Assembly (NCBI GenBank): GCA_018334095.1
Contig: JAGXTE010000059.1
Span: 1-64,000 of the forward strand
Direction of reading: 5' to 3'
Origin: Nitrosarchaeum sp.
Lineage (GTDB): Archaea; Thermoproteota; Nitrososphaeria; Nitrososphaerales; Nitrosopumilaceae
Length of the DNA: 64,000 nt
Positions 36,592 through 45,233 of this stretch are shown piece after piece (position 1 is the first letter of the stretch; each line of letters opens with the position of its first letter). Below the pieces are notes generated by a model that had not been told where the DNA came from, searched no databases, and worked only from the letters and a program-made list of their open reading frames with translations. A program made the translations under genes and the position numbers.

Positions 36592-37107
36592 ATGGAAATA
36601 AAATCAGAAAAATCAATTAAAGAATATCTAAAGACATTACCTGACGACACGATCATAAAATATTATCTTGATGTAGAGTTTAGTCCATTTCCAATTTTAG
36701 TCATTGAAGAATATACTAGAAGATTTAAACGAAAAACCAAAAATGAAATTCTCAAAGATCTAAAGTTTCAAGCCCATCTTGCACGAAGAAAGACACGTGA
36801 ATTAAGTAATATGGCAAAAAAGCACGTCCTAGTAAACGACATGACAAAACAAAAGTCTGAAGAAATTATCAGGCAAGCAAAGAAAAAAGGAGTTATAATC
36901 GGTGGAAAAATTATCAAAAAGAGCAGCGATATAGGTACCAAATTAAAAAGAGGTACAAGATCAGGAATTCAAATGGGAAAGGATCTCAAAACACCAAAAC
37001 ACAAACACCTAGAATTAATTGAAAAACTTGCAGCATTAAAAAAAGCAGGAATTATTACAAATACAGAATTCCAAGAAAAAAAGAAAAAGATTCTTTCAAA
37101 AATTTGA
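36592..37107 (+). CDS. SHOCT-domain protein
   Basis: The final ~30 residues (LELIEKLAALKKAGIITNTEFQEKKKKIL) match the SHOCT short C-terminal domain, a likely oligomerisation element. The preceding region is basic and helical. I favour ATG 36592 (MEIKSEKS): the TATATAC box at 36550 would place the mRNA start near 36576. ATG 36568 or TTG 36556 would lengthen the protein by 8-12 residues. Function unknown; a nucleic-acid or membrane-surface interaction is possible given the K-rich middle. Confidence 0.8.
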   Translation: MEIKSEKSIKEYLKTLPDDTIIKYYLDVEFSPFPILVIEEYTRRFKRKTKNEILKDLKFQAHLARRKTRELSNMAKKHVLVNDMTKQKSEEIIRQAKKKGVIIGGKIIKKSSDIGTKLKRGTRSGIQMGKDLKTPKHKHLELIEKLAALKKAGIITNTEFQEKKKKILSKI

Positions 37108-37250
37108 TTACTCAATAAAATTAAGAATGTAATCTTTTGAGCAGAGATTCCTTATAAGTAAAATGACATGAGTTACTAACAAATCATTGTATAATGGTAA
37201 AATGGGCAAAAAATTGTTTGTTTAAATAACAAAATCACATTAAAAAAATA

Positions 37251-37904
37251 TTGCGATTACGAGATATCAAATTTGAAGAAGAGTACCGTTCAGACAGAAA
37301 TGACATAGTTGCAGAATTTTTCTTTCCATGTTTATCCACATGTACAGAATATGATAGGTGTGTAGATTTTTTGTCAATTCGAAATCTAGCAGGTATTGCA
37401 TTTGGTTTTGATAATTTTACTTCAGGCAAAGCAAGATTAAGAATGATTACAGGTAATAGATTCAAAATATCAGATCTTAACTTACTAACAAAACTCTTCA
37501 ATGAAAAATATACCAAACGTTTTGATGGAAAGTTAATTAAAGATGTCAAAATTCAGAAGCTTCAAGATTTCATAAATAATGGCCAAATTGAATTAAAAAT
37601 AGCAATTACAAATTCAGAAATGGTTTCCAATTTGTTTTCAGAAAGAATCGGCATATTCAAAGATGGGACAGGAGATGCAGTAGCATTTACTGGAACTTCA
37701 TCATCGCTTTCTACAAATGTTAGAGATTTTGAATCAGTAGACGTATTTACATCATGGAATGATAAATCCCGAATAGATAGAAAAATTAAAGATTTTGAAG
37801 ATTTATGGGAAAACAAAACAAAATTTGTTCAAGTTCATGACTTTATGGAAGCAGAAAGAAACAATCTTTTGAAATATTCGCCGGAATGGGTATTTGAAGT
37901 TTAG
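37251..37904 (+). CDS. Degenerate PLD-like (phospholipase D fold) domain protein
   Basis: The block from FSERIGIFKDGTGDAVAFTG through ESVDVFTSW...DFEDLWENK is the PLD-like domain found at the N-terminus of many SNF2/DEAH helicases and restriction-type nucleases. In active members the first motif reads like F-H-x-K-x-G-I-F; here the catalytic His and Lys positions are Ser and Arg (FSERIGIF). No helicase follows: the gene stops just where such proteins continue, after LKYSPEW. TTG start with TTTAAATA 26 nt upstream. Likely a stand-alone, non-catalytic remnant or binding protein. Confidence 0.75.
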   Translation: MRLRDIKFEEEYRSDRNDIVAEFFFPCLSTCTEYDRCVDFLSIRNLAGIAFGFDNFTSGKARLRMITGNRFKISDLNLLTKLFNEKYTKRFDGKLIKDVKIQKLQDFINNGQIELKIAITNSEMVSNLFSERIGIFKDGTGDAVAFTGTSSSLSTNVRDFESVDVFTSWNDKSRIDRKIKDFEDLWENKTKFVQVHDFMEAERNNLLKYSPEWVFEV

Positions 37905-38491
37905 AGTTGAGATAGTTCTTCTAGACCCGTTTTGTTTTCATAAAAATTCATTCGATTAATTTTATAATAAATTACTTCTCCACGTCTTTCAATAACAGCA
38001 ATTACAGGTTCTTTACCCATCTGAGTGATTTGTTCAATTTTTTTCTGAAGAGTGCCCATTTTTTCTTGTTGACCTTCATTGAGACCAAAAATTAGAAATT
38101 TTGCTCCTTTTTCACCAAATTGTCCTCTCTCATAAACCCTAAAGTCAGAACCAAATCCAAATCCATCTTTTACTACATATCCTCTAGTTTTCAAATCTCG
38201 ATAGATCAGAAACTTTGTTAAAGTTTCAGGATCATTTTTTTGACAGATACTCAATAAATCATCAAAATTAATTTGCTTTTTGCCCTTACGAAGAATCAAT
38301 TTATCTGAATATAACAAATAAAGAGACTCAAATGACTTTAAGAATAATTTTTCTTTTTCGATTTCTCCAAATCCTTTGAGTTGAAGTTCATGAATCATTT
38401 CTTTATCTGTGATGCAAGTTTGATCTGAGACCAATTCACCTTTCACTAAAGGGGTTTCTTCCATAATGAGAGAAGGTTGATGGTTTTCCAT
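37901..38491 (-). CDS. endA: tRNA splicing endonuclease family protein (EndA-like, catalytic His absent)
   Basis: The C-terminal half has the EndA fold: GYVVKDGFGFGSDFRVYERG with the catalytic-type Tyr120, and PVIAVIERRGEVIYYKINRM with Lys177. The canonical histidine (as in E-H-A-K-Y) is not there; the aligned stretch is EKGAKF (residues 127-132). It may thus be the structural subunit of an (alpha-beta)2 endonuclease, as in crenarchaeal enzymes, with a catalytic partner elsewhere. The 196-aa length fits a single-domain subunit. The 3' end overlaps the convergent PLD-like gene by 4 nt. Confidence 0.85.
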   Translation of the reverse strand: MENHQPSLIMEETPLVKGELVSDQTCITDKEMIHELQLKGFGEIEKEKLFLKSFESLYLLYSDKLILRKGKKQINFDDLLSICQKNDPETLTKFLIYRDLKTRGYVVKDGFGFGSDFRVYERGQFGEKGAKFLIFGLNEGQQEKMGTLQKKIEQITQMGKEPVIAVIERRGEVIYYKINRMNFYENKTGLEELSQL

Positions 38492-38559
38492 ATAAGCATT
38501 GGAGATACGAATGAAGGTTGTCTAACCGTTAAAATATGGGCATTCAGGGTTGAATTATC

Positions 38560-39069
38560 ATGCATGGCGCTAATTATAGAGTTGGAAAGGGACAACCATT
38601 CTGTAGAAAAGACTTCATCAAAGGCAATCCACAGATAAAAATTGCAAAATTCCAAGGAGGAAAGAGAGCAAACTATGATTATTGTGTCCAATTACTCCTA
38701 AACGAAAAAGTCCAAATCAGACATATGGCAATTGAATCATGCAGATTATCAGCAAGTAAGAAACTCGAAGAAGCTACTGGCGAAACAGGTTATTTCGGCA
38801 GACTCAGAATTTATCCTCACGTATTACTAAGAGAAAATAAAATGGTTGCAACTGCAGGTGCAGATAGAATTTCAGAAGGAATGAGAAGAGCTTGGGGTAA
38901 AGCTACAAGTTTAGGAGCCAGAGTTGCACGTAATCAGTGCATTATGGAATTTTATGTTAATGCACCACACCTAGAAAAAGCAAAAGAAGCTCTTAGAAGT
39001 GCATGTGTCAAAATACCAGGAACTCCAAAAATCAATGTAATTGACTGGCAAAAAAAGATGTCACCATAA
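38560..39069 (+). CDS. rpl10e: Ribosomal protein uL16 (archaeal L10e)
   Basis: A large-subunit protein near the A-site tRNA and 5S rRNA. Recognised from NYRVGKGQPFCRKDFIKGNP, RHMAIESCRLSASKKLEE, YFGRLRIYPHVLLRENK, GADRISEGMRRAWGK and the C-terminal AKEALRSACVKIP. The start ATG 38560 is fixed by an in-frame TGA at 38551, and TTAAAATAT is centred ~27 nt upstream, indicating a leaderless mRNA. Length 169 aa is normal. It is monocistronic here. Confidence 0.97.
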   Translation: MHGANYRVGKGQPFCRKDFIKGNPQIKIAKFQGGKRANYDYCVQLLLNEKVQIRHMAIESCRLSASKKLEEATGETGYFGRLRIYPHVLLRENKMVATAGADRISEGMRRAWGKATSLGARVARNQCIMEFYVNAPHLEKAKEALRSACVKIPGTPKINVIDWQKKMSP

Positions 39070-39324
39070 ATTTTCTAAATCAGATTTTCTATTTTTAACA
39101 AATTCTAAAAATTCTGCAAATTCAACATCTGTTGGTTCACGACCAAGAATTCTTTTTGTTTGATAATAAAATGCATTGTATAGTCTTCCAACAACAATAC
39201 CAAGTGCAAATGATTTTGAATCATCGATATTAGAAAGGAAATGAATTAGTTGTTGTATCTCCTCTTTGTTTGAAATAGTATCATGGATTTTTTGCTTGAT
39301 TTTCTCCATCAGTATTTCATCCAT
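39061..39324 (-). CDS. Hypothetical protein, 87 aa
   Basis: A small helical soluble protein, no recognised family. Features are an N-terminal MEKIKQKIHDTISNKEEIQQL helix, GIVVGRLYNAFYYQTKRILGREPTDVEFAEFLEFV, which looks like two packed helices, and a Lys/Asp-rich end. Its last 9 nt overlap the uL16 gene on the opposite strand. Confidence 0.7.
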   Translation of the reverse strand: MDEILMEKIKQKIHDTISNKEEIQQLIHFLSNIDDSKSFALGIVVGRLYNAFYYQTKRILGREPTDVEFAEFLEFVKNRKSDLENLW

Positions 39325-39387
39325 AGGTTAACTACGTTACATTAGTTAAAAACAGTTTAATATCCAAATTCATCCCTTAGGATTGTT

Positions 39388-39461
39388 GCAGTTATAGTAC
39401 AGTTTGGTTAATATTCGAGCTTGCCAAGTTCGTGACCCGGGTTCAAATCCCGGTAACTGCA
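39388..39461 (+). tRNA. tRNA-Gly (anticodon GCC)
   Basis: Acceptor GCAGTTA pairs with TAACTGC, then discriminator A at 39461. The anticodon stem CGAGC/GTTCG (one G-T pair) holds loop TTGCCAA, with anticodon GCC at 39423-39425, reading GGC. The T arm CCGGGTTCAAATCCCGG is complete. The next bases are CCA (39462-39464), so the 3' CCA appears to be encoded, unlike the tRNA-Glu of this window; this could be chance. Confidence 0.95.
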
Positions 39462-39465
39462 CCAT

Positions 39466-39897
39466 TTATCTTTGATTATTTTGTGCCAACCCACGCCGTA
39501 TAATTTCTAGTGCGTTTTCAGCTTTTTCAGGCTTGGGTAGCTGAATCATAAAGACATTATCTTTTCCATATGTAGATTTTGGGGAGGAGAGTGCAATCAT
39601 TGAAGTTTTTGCAAGAGATTCAAAAAAGAACAAATCATTGTTTGCATTGATTAAAAGTTTTTCAATAATTCCATCTTGAGAAAATGTTAGAACAACCTCT
39701 ACAAAAACATGACCTAATCCATCTTGCAATATGTTAAGATCAGTATTAATTGCAAGAGATTTTCCAGCAACTTTAGAAATTATTTCGTCGTATTTTCTTT
39801 CTTCTAAAATAATACATGGTACATCTTTTCCTTCAAAATCAAATGTTGTTACACCATCATGAACTTGTTCAGATAATTTTTTTAGTTCATCAGACAT
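39466..39897 (-). CDS. Hypothetical protein downstream of antiporter, 143 aa
   Basis: A soluble alpha/beta protein, no family recognised. The middle (GLGHVFVEVVLTFSQDGIIEKLLINANNDLFFFESLAKTSMIAL) looks like a compact beta-sheet domain, and the C-terminus has a helix ENALEIIRRGLA. I prefer ATG 39897 (MSDELKKLSEQ) over the ATG four codons earlier. Either way it overlaps the antiporter stop by 8 nt or more, so the two are co-translated; it may modulate the antiporter. Confidence 0.75.
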   Translation of the reverse strand: MSDELKKLSEQVHDGVTTFDFEGKDVPCIILEERKYDEIISKVAGKSLAINTDLNILQDGLGHVFVEVVLTFSQDGIIEKLLINANNDLFFFESLAKTSMIALSSPKSTYGKDNVFMIQLPKPEKAENALEIIRRGLAQNNQR

Positions 39898-41221
39898 TTT
39901 TCTTTTCAAATATTGGTATTACTTTATCACTGGCACGGATCATAAATGGCGTGATAAATGTAGTAACAATTGAAATTACACCAATTAATGGGAACAAAAA
40001 TGCGCTTACAGCACCAATATCTACTCCAGTTTTGATTATAACAATTGAAAATTCACCTCTAGGAGCAGCTAATGTGAATGCAGAACGAATTGCCTTTCCA
40101 CGTTTTTGACGAAATATAATACTGCCAACAATGTTTCCGCCAAATTTCATACCAATTGCAATTGCAATTAGGGCAATTGCCAAAATAATATAGTTTTGAA
40201 GTTGAGAAACATCCATCAGAGCACCAACTGATATGAAAAAGATAGCTACAAACATATCTTTAATCGGACTTGCCAAAAGTTTTGAAACTTCAGATGATTT
40301 AGACTCTGCAACCAACACTCCTGCAAGAAATGCACCTATAGCAACTGACAACCCAACAATGTTTGCCAATAAAGCATAACCAAAACACACACCCAATACA
40401 CTAAGTAATAAAATTTCACGATGCTCAGTTGCTGCCACTCTATCTATTAGAGGCGTGATAATTCTAGTTCCAAGAGTAAATGTTCCTGCAATCATACCTA
40501 TTGCAACAATAACGACTATCAAAACAGATTCTATAGATACAGTTCCAACTAACGCAATTGATTGCAGAGAAGAAATTAAAATAACTGCAATAACATCTTC
40601 TACGATCAATATTCCCAATACGAGGATGGTTGATTCTCGTTTTATTCGTCCCATCTCTTCTAAAATCTTTACAATAACAGCTGTACTTGAAATTGAAAGT
40701 GCTGCAGCAATAAATAACGAATCCATTGAATTTAATCCAAGCATACTTGCAGCATAAAATATTACACCAAGTGTCATAAACAAGCCAATTGTGCCAACGC
40801 CGATAGCCATTTTTCCAATGCTCTTAATTTTTGCATAAGGAAATTCAATTCCAATTACAAAAAGAAGTAGTATGACACCAATTTCGGAAAAGAGATTCAA
40901 AGCAGACATATCAGTTAGAATTCCAATACTTTCAGATACGTCAGACGATATACCATTAGGAGGAAGAACCCATGTCCAAAGTGGAGATAATGGTCCTAAC
41001 AACATACCAGCAAAAAGATAACCTATGATCATTGGTTGTTTAATTTTAAAAAATGCAAGGGTTACAATTGCACCAATAATCATGATAAAAGCCAAATCTG
41101 TGATAAATGATGTATGAAAATCAGTAATTGGATTAAAGACAGCTACAAACTGTTCAAACATTGTAGAAATTCCAGACAGGTCAATCTGAAGAAAAGAGAT
41201 ATCCACAATATGCTTGAACAA
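39890..41221 (-). CDS. Cation/proton antiporter, CPA2 (Kef/NapA) family
   Basis: A 443-aa membrane protein with about 12 hydrophobic segments. The block KQPMIIGYLFAGMLLGPLSP near residues 64-83, SSTAVIVKILEEMGR (helix 5-type), and AAPRGEFSIVI near the end are typical of CPA2 exchangers. The two acidic residues of electrogenic members are not clearly seen. It probably exchanges Na+ or K+ for H+ in pH or salt homeostasis. TTG 41221 is the longest start; ATG 41161 is an alternative. Confidence 0.9.
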   Translation of the reverse strand: MFKHIVDISFLQIDLSGISTMFEQFVAVFNPITDFHTSFITDLAFIMIIGAIVTLAFFKIKQPMIIGYLFAGMLLGPLSPLWTWVLPPNGISSDVSESIGILTDMSALNLFSEIGVILLLFVIGIEFPYAKIKSIGKMAIGVGTIGLFMTLGVIFYAASMLGLNSMDSLFIAAALSISSTAVIVKILEEMGRIKRESTILVLGILIVEDVIAVILISSLQSIALVGTVSIESVLIVVIVAIGMIAGTFTLGTRIITPLIDRVAATEHREILLLSVLGVCFGYALLANIVGLSVAIGAFLAGVLVAESKSSEVSKLLASPIKDMFVAIFFISVGALMDVSQLQNYIILAIALIAIAIGMKFGGNIVGSIIFRQKRGKAIRSAFTLAAPRGEFSIVIIKTGVDIGAVSAFLFPLIGVISIVTTFITPFMIRASDKVIPIFEKKNV

Positions 41222-41334
41222 ATTTGTTTAAAAACAGTTGCGTATTTAGCAGAAAGGATTCATTGAATTCAGTAATATTTTTTCAATCGGTTATATTTTG
41301 AACCTCTTTATGCTCAATGTTCATAAATCTAATT

Positions 41335-41396
41335 GCAGAATGATGAGTAGGTCAACTGAAAATAATGTAGAAAAATGACCTGGGGTATCTGACTGC
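41335..41396 (+). ncRNA. Candidate C/D box sRNA
   Basis: A C box ATGATGA (41340-41346) and a D box CTGA (41389-41392) are flanked by a short closing stem GCAG/CTGC (41335-41338 with 41393-41396). An internal CTGA (41356-41359) could be D', and TGTAGA (41366-41371) a weak C'. The size (62 nt) and order fit archaeal 2'-O-methylation guides. Guide lengths are about 9 nt before D' and 17 nt before D; targets were not identified. AGGTCA and TGACCT inside it could pair with each other, which weakens the call. Confidence 0.4.
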
Positions 41397-41430
41397 ATAA
41401 TTGGTAACATCACAATTACCCAAGCATTAA

Positions 41431-41453
41431 TAGTACGGTACCATACCGTACTA
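41431..41453. promoter_or_regulatory. Perfect 10-bp inverted repeat over a promoter (candidate operator)
   Basis: TAGTACGGTA (41431-41440) and TACCGTACTA (41444-41453) are exact inverted copies, separated by CCA. The repeat ends one base before the ATG of the C2H2-like microprotein, and a TTAATAG TATA-like box lies at about 41427-41432, so it fills the space between TATA and start. A protein bound there would block polymerase, as many archaeal repressors do. Confidence 0.65.
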
Positions 41454-41454
41454 T

Positions 41455-41562
41455 ATGATTCAATGTGAATATTGCCCAAGAGGGTTTATCGAGACTTCAA
41501 ATGGGCTAGCAGAAAAAACATTTCATGAGTTACTACATGAGCCAGAAGTTGTCAACAAGTAA
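41455..41562 (+). CDS. 35-aa C2H2-like zinc-finger microprotein
   Basis: The frame has C4-x2-C7 and H24-x3-H28, near the layout of classical C2H2 fingers, though the linker of 16 residues is longer than the usual 12. The start ATG 41455 is preceded at about 27 nt by TTAATAG and directly by the inverted repeat. A small DNA-binding protein that controls its own promoter is an attractive hypothesis. No homologue is recognised, and the ORF is short. Confidence 0.6.
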   Translation: MIQCEYCPRGFIETSNGLAEKTFHELLHEPEVVNK

Positions 41563-41623
41563 CTCATTACATTTTTTATTTTACACCTAACTTTTTTAAC
41601 ATCATATTGCAATGTTAATTGGT

Positions 41624-43141
41624 ATGGCTGCAAAGGAAACAAAGAAAGCAGATAAAGTTTCAAAAAAAACAGTAAAACGTGAACCAACACCAGCCGCCAT
41701 TTTAAAGAAAGTAGCATCTGTGACCGATTCTAGCAAAGCGTTACAAAAAGAAATCAAAGTAATGTCAAAAATTTTTGGCGATAATCAAAAGGTACTGGTA
41801 TCAATGAAAGGTATGATTGATACTTTAGCACAGACATTAGAAAATATACAAAAACAATCAAAACAAATTAACATTTTAGAAGACGACACGCAGAAACTTT
41901 TTGCAGGACTAAATCAAGTAAGAACACAAGCCAACATAGTTACAAAAATTAACGAACAAACAGTTAGACTACAAGAAGAGGTACACAAGATAAATGAATT
42001 GCAAAAATCATCTCCAAAAACTCTAGAGTTAGCACAACAAGTAGAAGACAGTATGAACTCTATGAGAAATAATTCACAGATGATAATAAAAATTGCACAG
42101 AGAATCGATGAAGTAAGAGATGATCTTAGAAAAGTAGCTGGAAAAACAGATTCATTATCAAACATAGGTAATGAAATTGACAATCTAAAAAACAGTATTG
42201 AGGAAGTAACCAAAAAAACTGGAAATATAGATGTATCATCACAAGTGATAACCAGTTTAAATCAAGAATTGGGAAAAATAAAAGACGATGTAAATTCTGC
42301 ATCAAAACTCAGAACAGAGTTAGATGCAATTAAAATTGCAATTGATGCAGTTGCAGGCAAAGCTTCCAAGATTGATTCTTTGGGAGGAGTCATAGAGGGA
42401 TTAAAACAACAATTCACCACTATTGCAGGAAATGCCGATTCTGCATCTAATTTGAGCATAAATTCCATTAAAAACATCGCTGGAAAAATCGATAAAATTG
42501 AGACTGAGATTAACTCATTATCACATAGAGCCGATTCTACGGCATTTGTAGGAGAGGGATTAAAATCAGTCCAAGAAGATTTTTCAAATTTCAAAAAGAA
42601 CGTTTTTGAGAAGACAGATAAAATAGAGGAAAAAATTTCTTCAGTCTCAGATATTTTAAAACGACAAGATGCGTCAACTGCAGAGTTTCATAAAAAATCA
42701 GATAAGATTTTTGAAGAAATGCAACATGTAAAAAGTACAACAAGTAAAGCATCTAGCGAATCATCAAAAGAGGTGATGGCATTACTAAAGCTATCAGAAT
42801 ATCAATCAAACATCAGAATGCATGCAGAATCAAAGTATGGGGATTCAAAAGATCTTGAAAATATGGCAGCTCAAACTGCTGAGATAATTAATTTATTTGA
42901 CAGGTTATCAATAGAAGCAGGAGAAAAGATTCCATTACCACATGAAGTAAGACAGTGGGCAGTTAGTAAAATTTTAGATTGTGCTGACAAATGGGAAGTC
43001 AGATTCAGCGACATCTTTACAATTCTAACAAATACAATTGGCAAAGATCTGCTAAAAGAAGCAATTAGAATTCAACAAATCAGAGACATTTACGGAATTA
43101 GAGCAGTAGATGAAATTAGAACTGAATTAAATATTTCTTAA
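41624..43141 (+). CDS. Long coiled-coil protein, 505 aa
   Basis: After a basic N-terminus (KETKKADKVSKKTVKRE) the protein is helical from about residue 40 to 380, with heptad patterns resembling SMC or methyl-accepting-type coils. A globular C-terminal domain of ~120 residues follows (LLKLSEYQSNIRMHAE to the end). I recognise no named family. ATG 41624 (MAAKETKK) is preferred over ATG 41612, since TTTTTTAAC is centred about 27 nt before it. It may be cytoskeletal or surface-organising; inference only. It is convergent with the glycosyltransferase gene (4-nt overlap). Confidence 0.85.
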   Translation: MAAKETKKADKVSKKTVKREPTPAAILKKVASVTDSSKALQKEIKVMSKIFGDNQKVLVSMKGMIDTLAQTLENIQKQSKQINILEDDTQKLFAGLNQVRTQANIVTKINEQTVRLQEEVHKINELQKSSPKTLELAQQVEDSMNSMRNNSQMIIKIAQRIDEVRDDLRKVAGKTDSLSNIGNEIDNLKNSIEEVTKKTGNIDVSSQVITSLNQELGKIKDDVNSASKLRTELDAIKIAIDAVAGKASKIDSLGGVIEGLKQQFTTIAGNADSASNLSINSIKNIAGKIDKIETEINSLSHRADSTAFVGEGLKSVQEDFSNFKKNVFEKTDKIEEKISSVSDILKRQDASTAEFHKKSDKIFEEMQHVKSTTSKASSESSKEVMALLKLSEYQSNIRMHAESKYGDSKDLENMAAQTAEIINLFDRLSIEAGEKIPLPHEVRQWAVSKILDCADKWEVRFSDIFTILTNTIGKDLLKEAIRIQQIRDIYGIRAVDEIRTELNIS

Positions 43142-45180
43142 ACGCCTGGTACTTCATCAAATTTATTTAGTTGATCTTTCTTTCGTTTAAGAATTGTAAA
43201 TATTCCTAAAATTGCAGCTATCCACATTGTACTAAATATAATATTAGAAATGCTGACAAACATGTATGGAGTGGCATCCATAATATTTTGGCGAATCGAT
43301 AAAGAACGTTCACCAATGTTAGTCATGCCAGTTTGAAATGCAGCACTGTCAGGAGAAACGGTTGTAAGTGTTTGAGCAGTTATGAGCATATTATCTACAT
43401 CACGATCTATTCTTAGGAAGTTTGTGGATTCTGTTGGAAATACCCAAACTGGGTTTTTACTTTCAGGTAATTTCTCCATTACAATTGCCAAATCTTGTTT
43501 AATTGCAGTTAAATGAATTTTAATGGCCTCTGGATCAGCTGAACCAATAATACCATCCAAATTTCCACGTATCCTATCAAGCGGATAAACATCAGCATGA
43601 TACCCGTTAATTGACATAAATGCCCCAAAAACTATGATTCCAAGTACTCCAATCATTGCTAATTGGTATGTTCTTTTTTCCATTTTCTCTTTCTTGGTTA
43701 AAGCAGGAACATTGAGTGATTTATTTCTTTTAAAACTTGTATGAGAGAAACTCATAAAAGAGATGTAGAAAAATCCGACGGTTTGCAACCCAATGATAGG
43801 GGCAAATATAGGATTGTTTGAAAAAATTGAAATTAAAATTCCCATCAAACCATAAACGCCAAAAAAGATCTCAAGTAGAGTTGTTTTTGTAAACGGTAAA
43901 TTGTATGATTTGTCTTTCCAGTTGTCCTTTTTTGTAACAATTCCATATTTAGGAGTCCTTAGAAATTCATTTTTCTTTCCAAATATAGCATCAAATACTG
44001 CCACACTGTTATTGACAGACATTCCTGCATTGTAAACAAGTAGTGCTGGCAAAATTTTCACTTTTGATTTCCAAGATTCATGATACATACTTTGAATTAT
44101 CATAATGTATGCGCCTGGACCCATTGCAAGATATGTAGCAATGGTCAAAGCTGGAAGAAAACTAACCAAATAAAGATTCATGTTCGAAGCTAAAAGAATA
44201 GGCAGTGTGAGAAATTGAATAAGCATTAAAGGATAAACAATATGACGAGTTAATTGTACAAATGCCTGGATTTTTGCTTCAAATCCAATTTTTCGTTTTA
44301 GTGCAATGTCTGTCAATAATTTAATTGCACATTGAATTGAACCTTTTGCCCATCGAAATTGTTGTCTTTTTGCCGCATTCATTTGAGCTGGTAGTTCAGC
44401 GTTGACTACAATGTTGGGCAAGAAAAGACACTTCCAACCTTTCATTTGAGCTCTGTAGCTCAAGTCAAGATCTTCTACAAGTGTGGCAGTATGCCATCCT
44501 CCTGCATCAGATATACAATCAGTTCTCCAAATTCCTGCAGTACCATTAAAGTTCATAAATAAATTAGAATTGCTTTTTGCTTTTTGTTCAATTAAAAAAT
44601 GAAAATCAAGACTCAGTGCTTGCGCTTGTGTAATTGCAGAATAATTTTCATTTACATGACCCCAACGACATTGAACTAACCCAATGTTGGGCTTTACAAA
44701 ATGAGGAAATGCTTTTTTGAGAAACCAGTTTGGCGGAATAAAATCAGCATCAAAGATTGCTACAAATTCGGTATCAGTAATCTCCATTGCGTATTTCAAA
44801 GCACCTGCTTTGTACCCCTTTCTTGTACCACGTCTAATATGTTCAATTTGAAATCCTTGTTTTTTGTAAGTATTAACAACATCAAACAATAGTTCTACAG
44901 TATCATCATCAGAATCATCAAGTACCATTATCACCATCTTGTCTTTAGGATAGTCCAATGCACAAACTGCATCAACTAGTCTCTTTGCAACATATTTTTC
45001 ATTATAGATGGGTAGTTGAATAGTAATTGTAGGAGTTCCCATTTCTATTGTCGGAGGATTTACTTTTCGTTTTATTGAGAGATATGTAAGATAGTAAAAA
45101 TTGCATGTGTATGCAGTAATAATAATTGCAGATATGATAAACAGATCAAAAACAAATACGTTAAATGGATTAAGGACCAT
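43138..45180 (-). CDS. Processive family-2 glycosyltransferase, cellulose-synthase-like
   Basis: The catalytic aspartates are in VLDDSDDDT (~D88/D89), IFDADFIPP (DxD-type, ~residue 142) and a later EDLDLSYRA; QQFRWAKGS is the Q-x-x-R-W motif of processive synthases. There is an N-terminal membrane segment and four or more in the C-terminal half. An unusual final ~170 residues hold an extracellular loop between two membrane helices. It would polymerise and export a polysaccharide or glycosylate lipids at the membrane. Length 680 aa. Convergent with the coiled-coil gene. Confidence 0.92.
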   Translation of the reverse strand: MVLNPFNVFVFDLFIISAIIITAYTCNFYYLTYLSIKRKVNPPTIEMGTPTITIQLPIYNEKYVAKRLVDAVCALDYPKDKMVIMVLDDSDDDTVELLFDVVNTYKKQGFQIEHIRRGTRKGYKAGALKYAMEITDTEFVAIFDADFIPPNWFLKKAFPHFVKPNIGLVQCRWGHVNENYSAITQAQALSLDFHFLIEQKAKSNSNLFMNFNGTAGIWRTDCISDAGGWHTATLVEDLDLSYRAQMKGWKCLFLPNIVVNAELPAQMNAAKRQQFRWAKGSIQCAIKLLTDIALKRKIGFEAKIQAFVQLTRHIVYPLMLIQFLTLPILLASNMNLYLVSFLPALTIATYLAMGPGAYIMIIQSMYHESWKSKVKILPALLVYNAGMSVNNSVAVFDAIFGKKNEFLRTPKYGIVTKKDNWKDKSYNLPFTKTTLLEIFFGVYGLMGILISIFSNNPIFAPIIGLQTVGFFYISFMSFSHTSFKRNKSLNVPALTKKEKMEKRTYQLAMIGVLGIIVFGAFMSINGYHADVYPLDRIRGNLDGIIGSADPEAIKIHLTAIKQDLAIVMEKLPESKNPVWVFPTESTNFLRIDRDVDNMLITAQTLTTVSPDSAAFQTGMTNIGERSLSIRQNIMDATPYMFVSISNIIFSTMWIAAILGIFTILKRKKDQLNKFDEVPGV

Positions 45181-45233
45181 CTTCTAATTTGACAAAATGT
45201 TTAGTCGCTATTTATAGTTGCAAAACAATTTAC

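Noticed and set aside
37261..37904. Defence island around the PLD-like protein
   Set aside because: Neighbours are a SHOCT protein, EndA-like protein and uL16; no nuclease, helicase, methylase or toxin-antitoxin pair is seen.
41310..41378. 22-aa ORF overlapping the C/D box candidate
   Set aside because: No TATA box at the right distance, no motif, and it overlaps the better supported C/D-box features.
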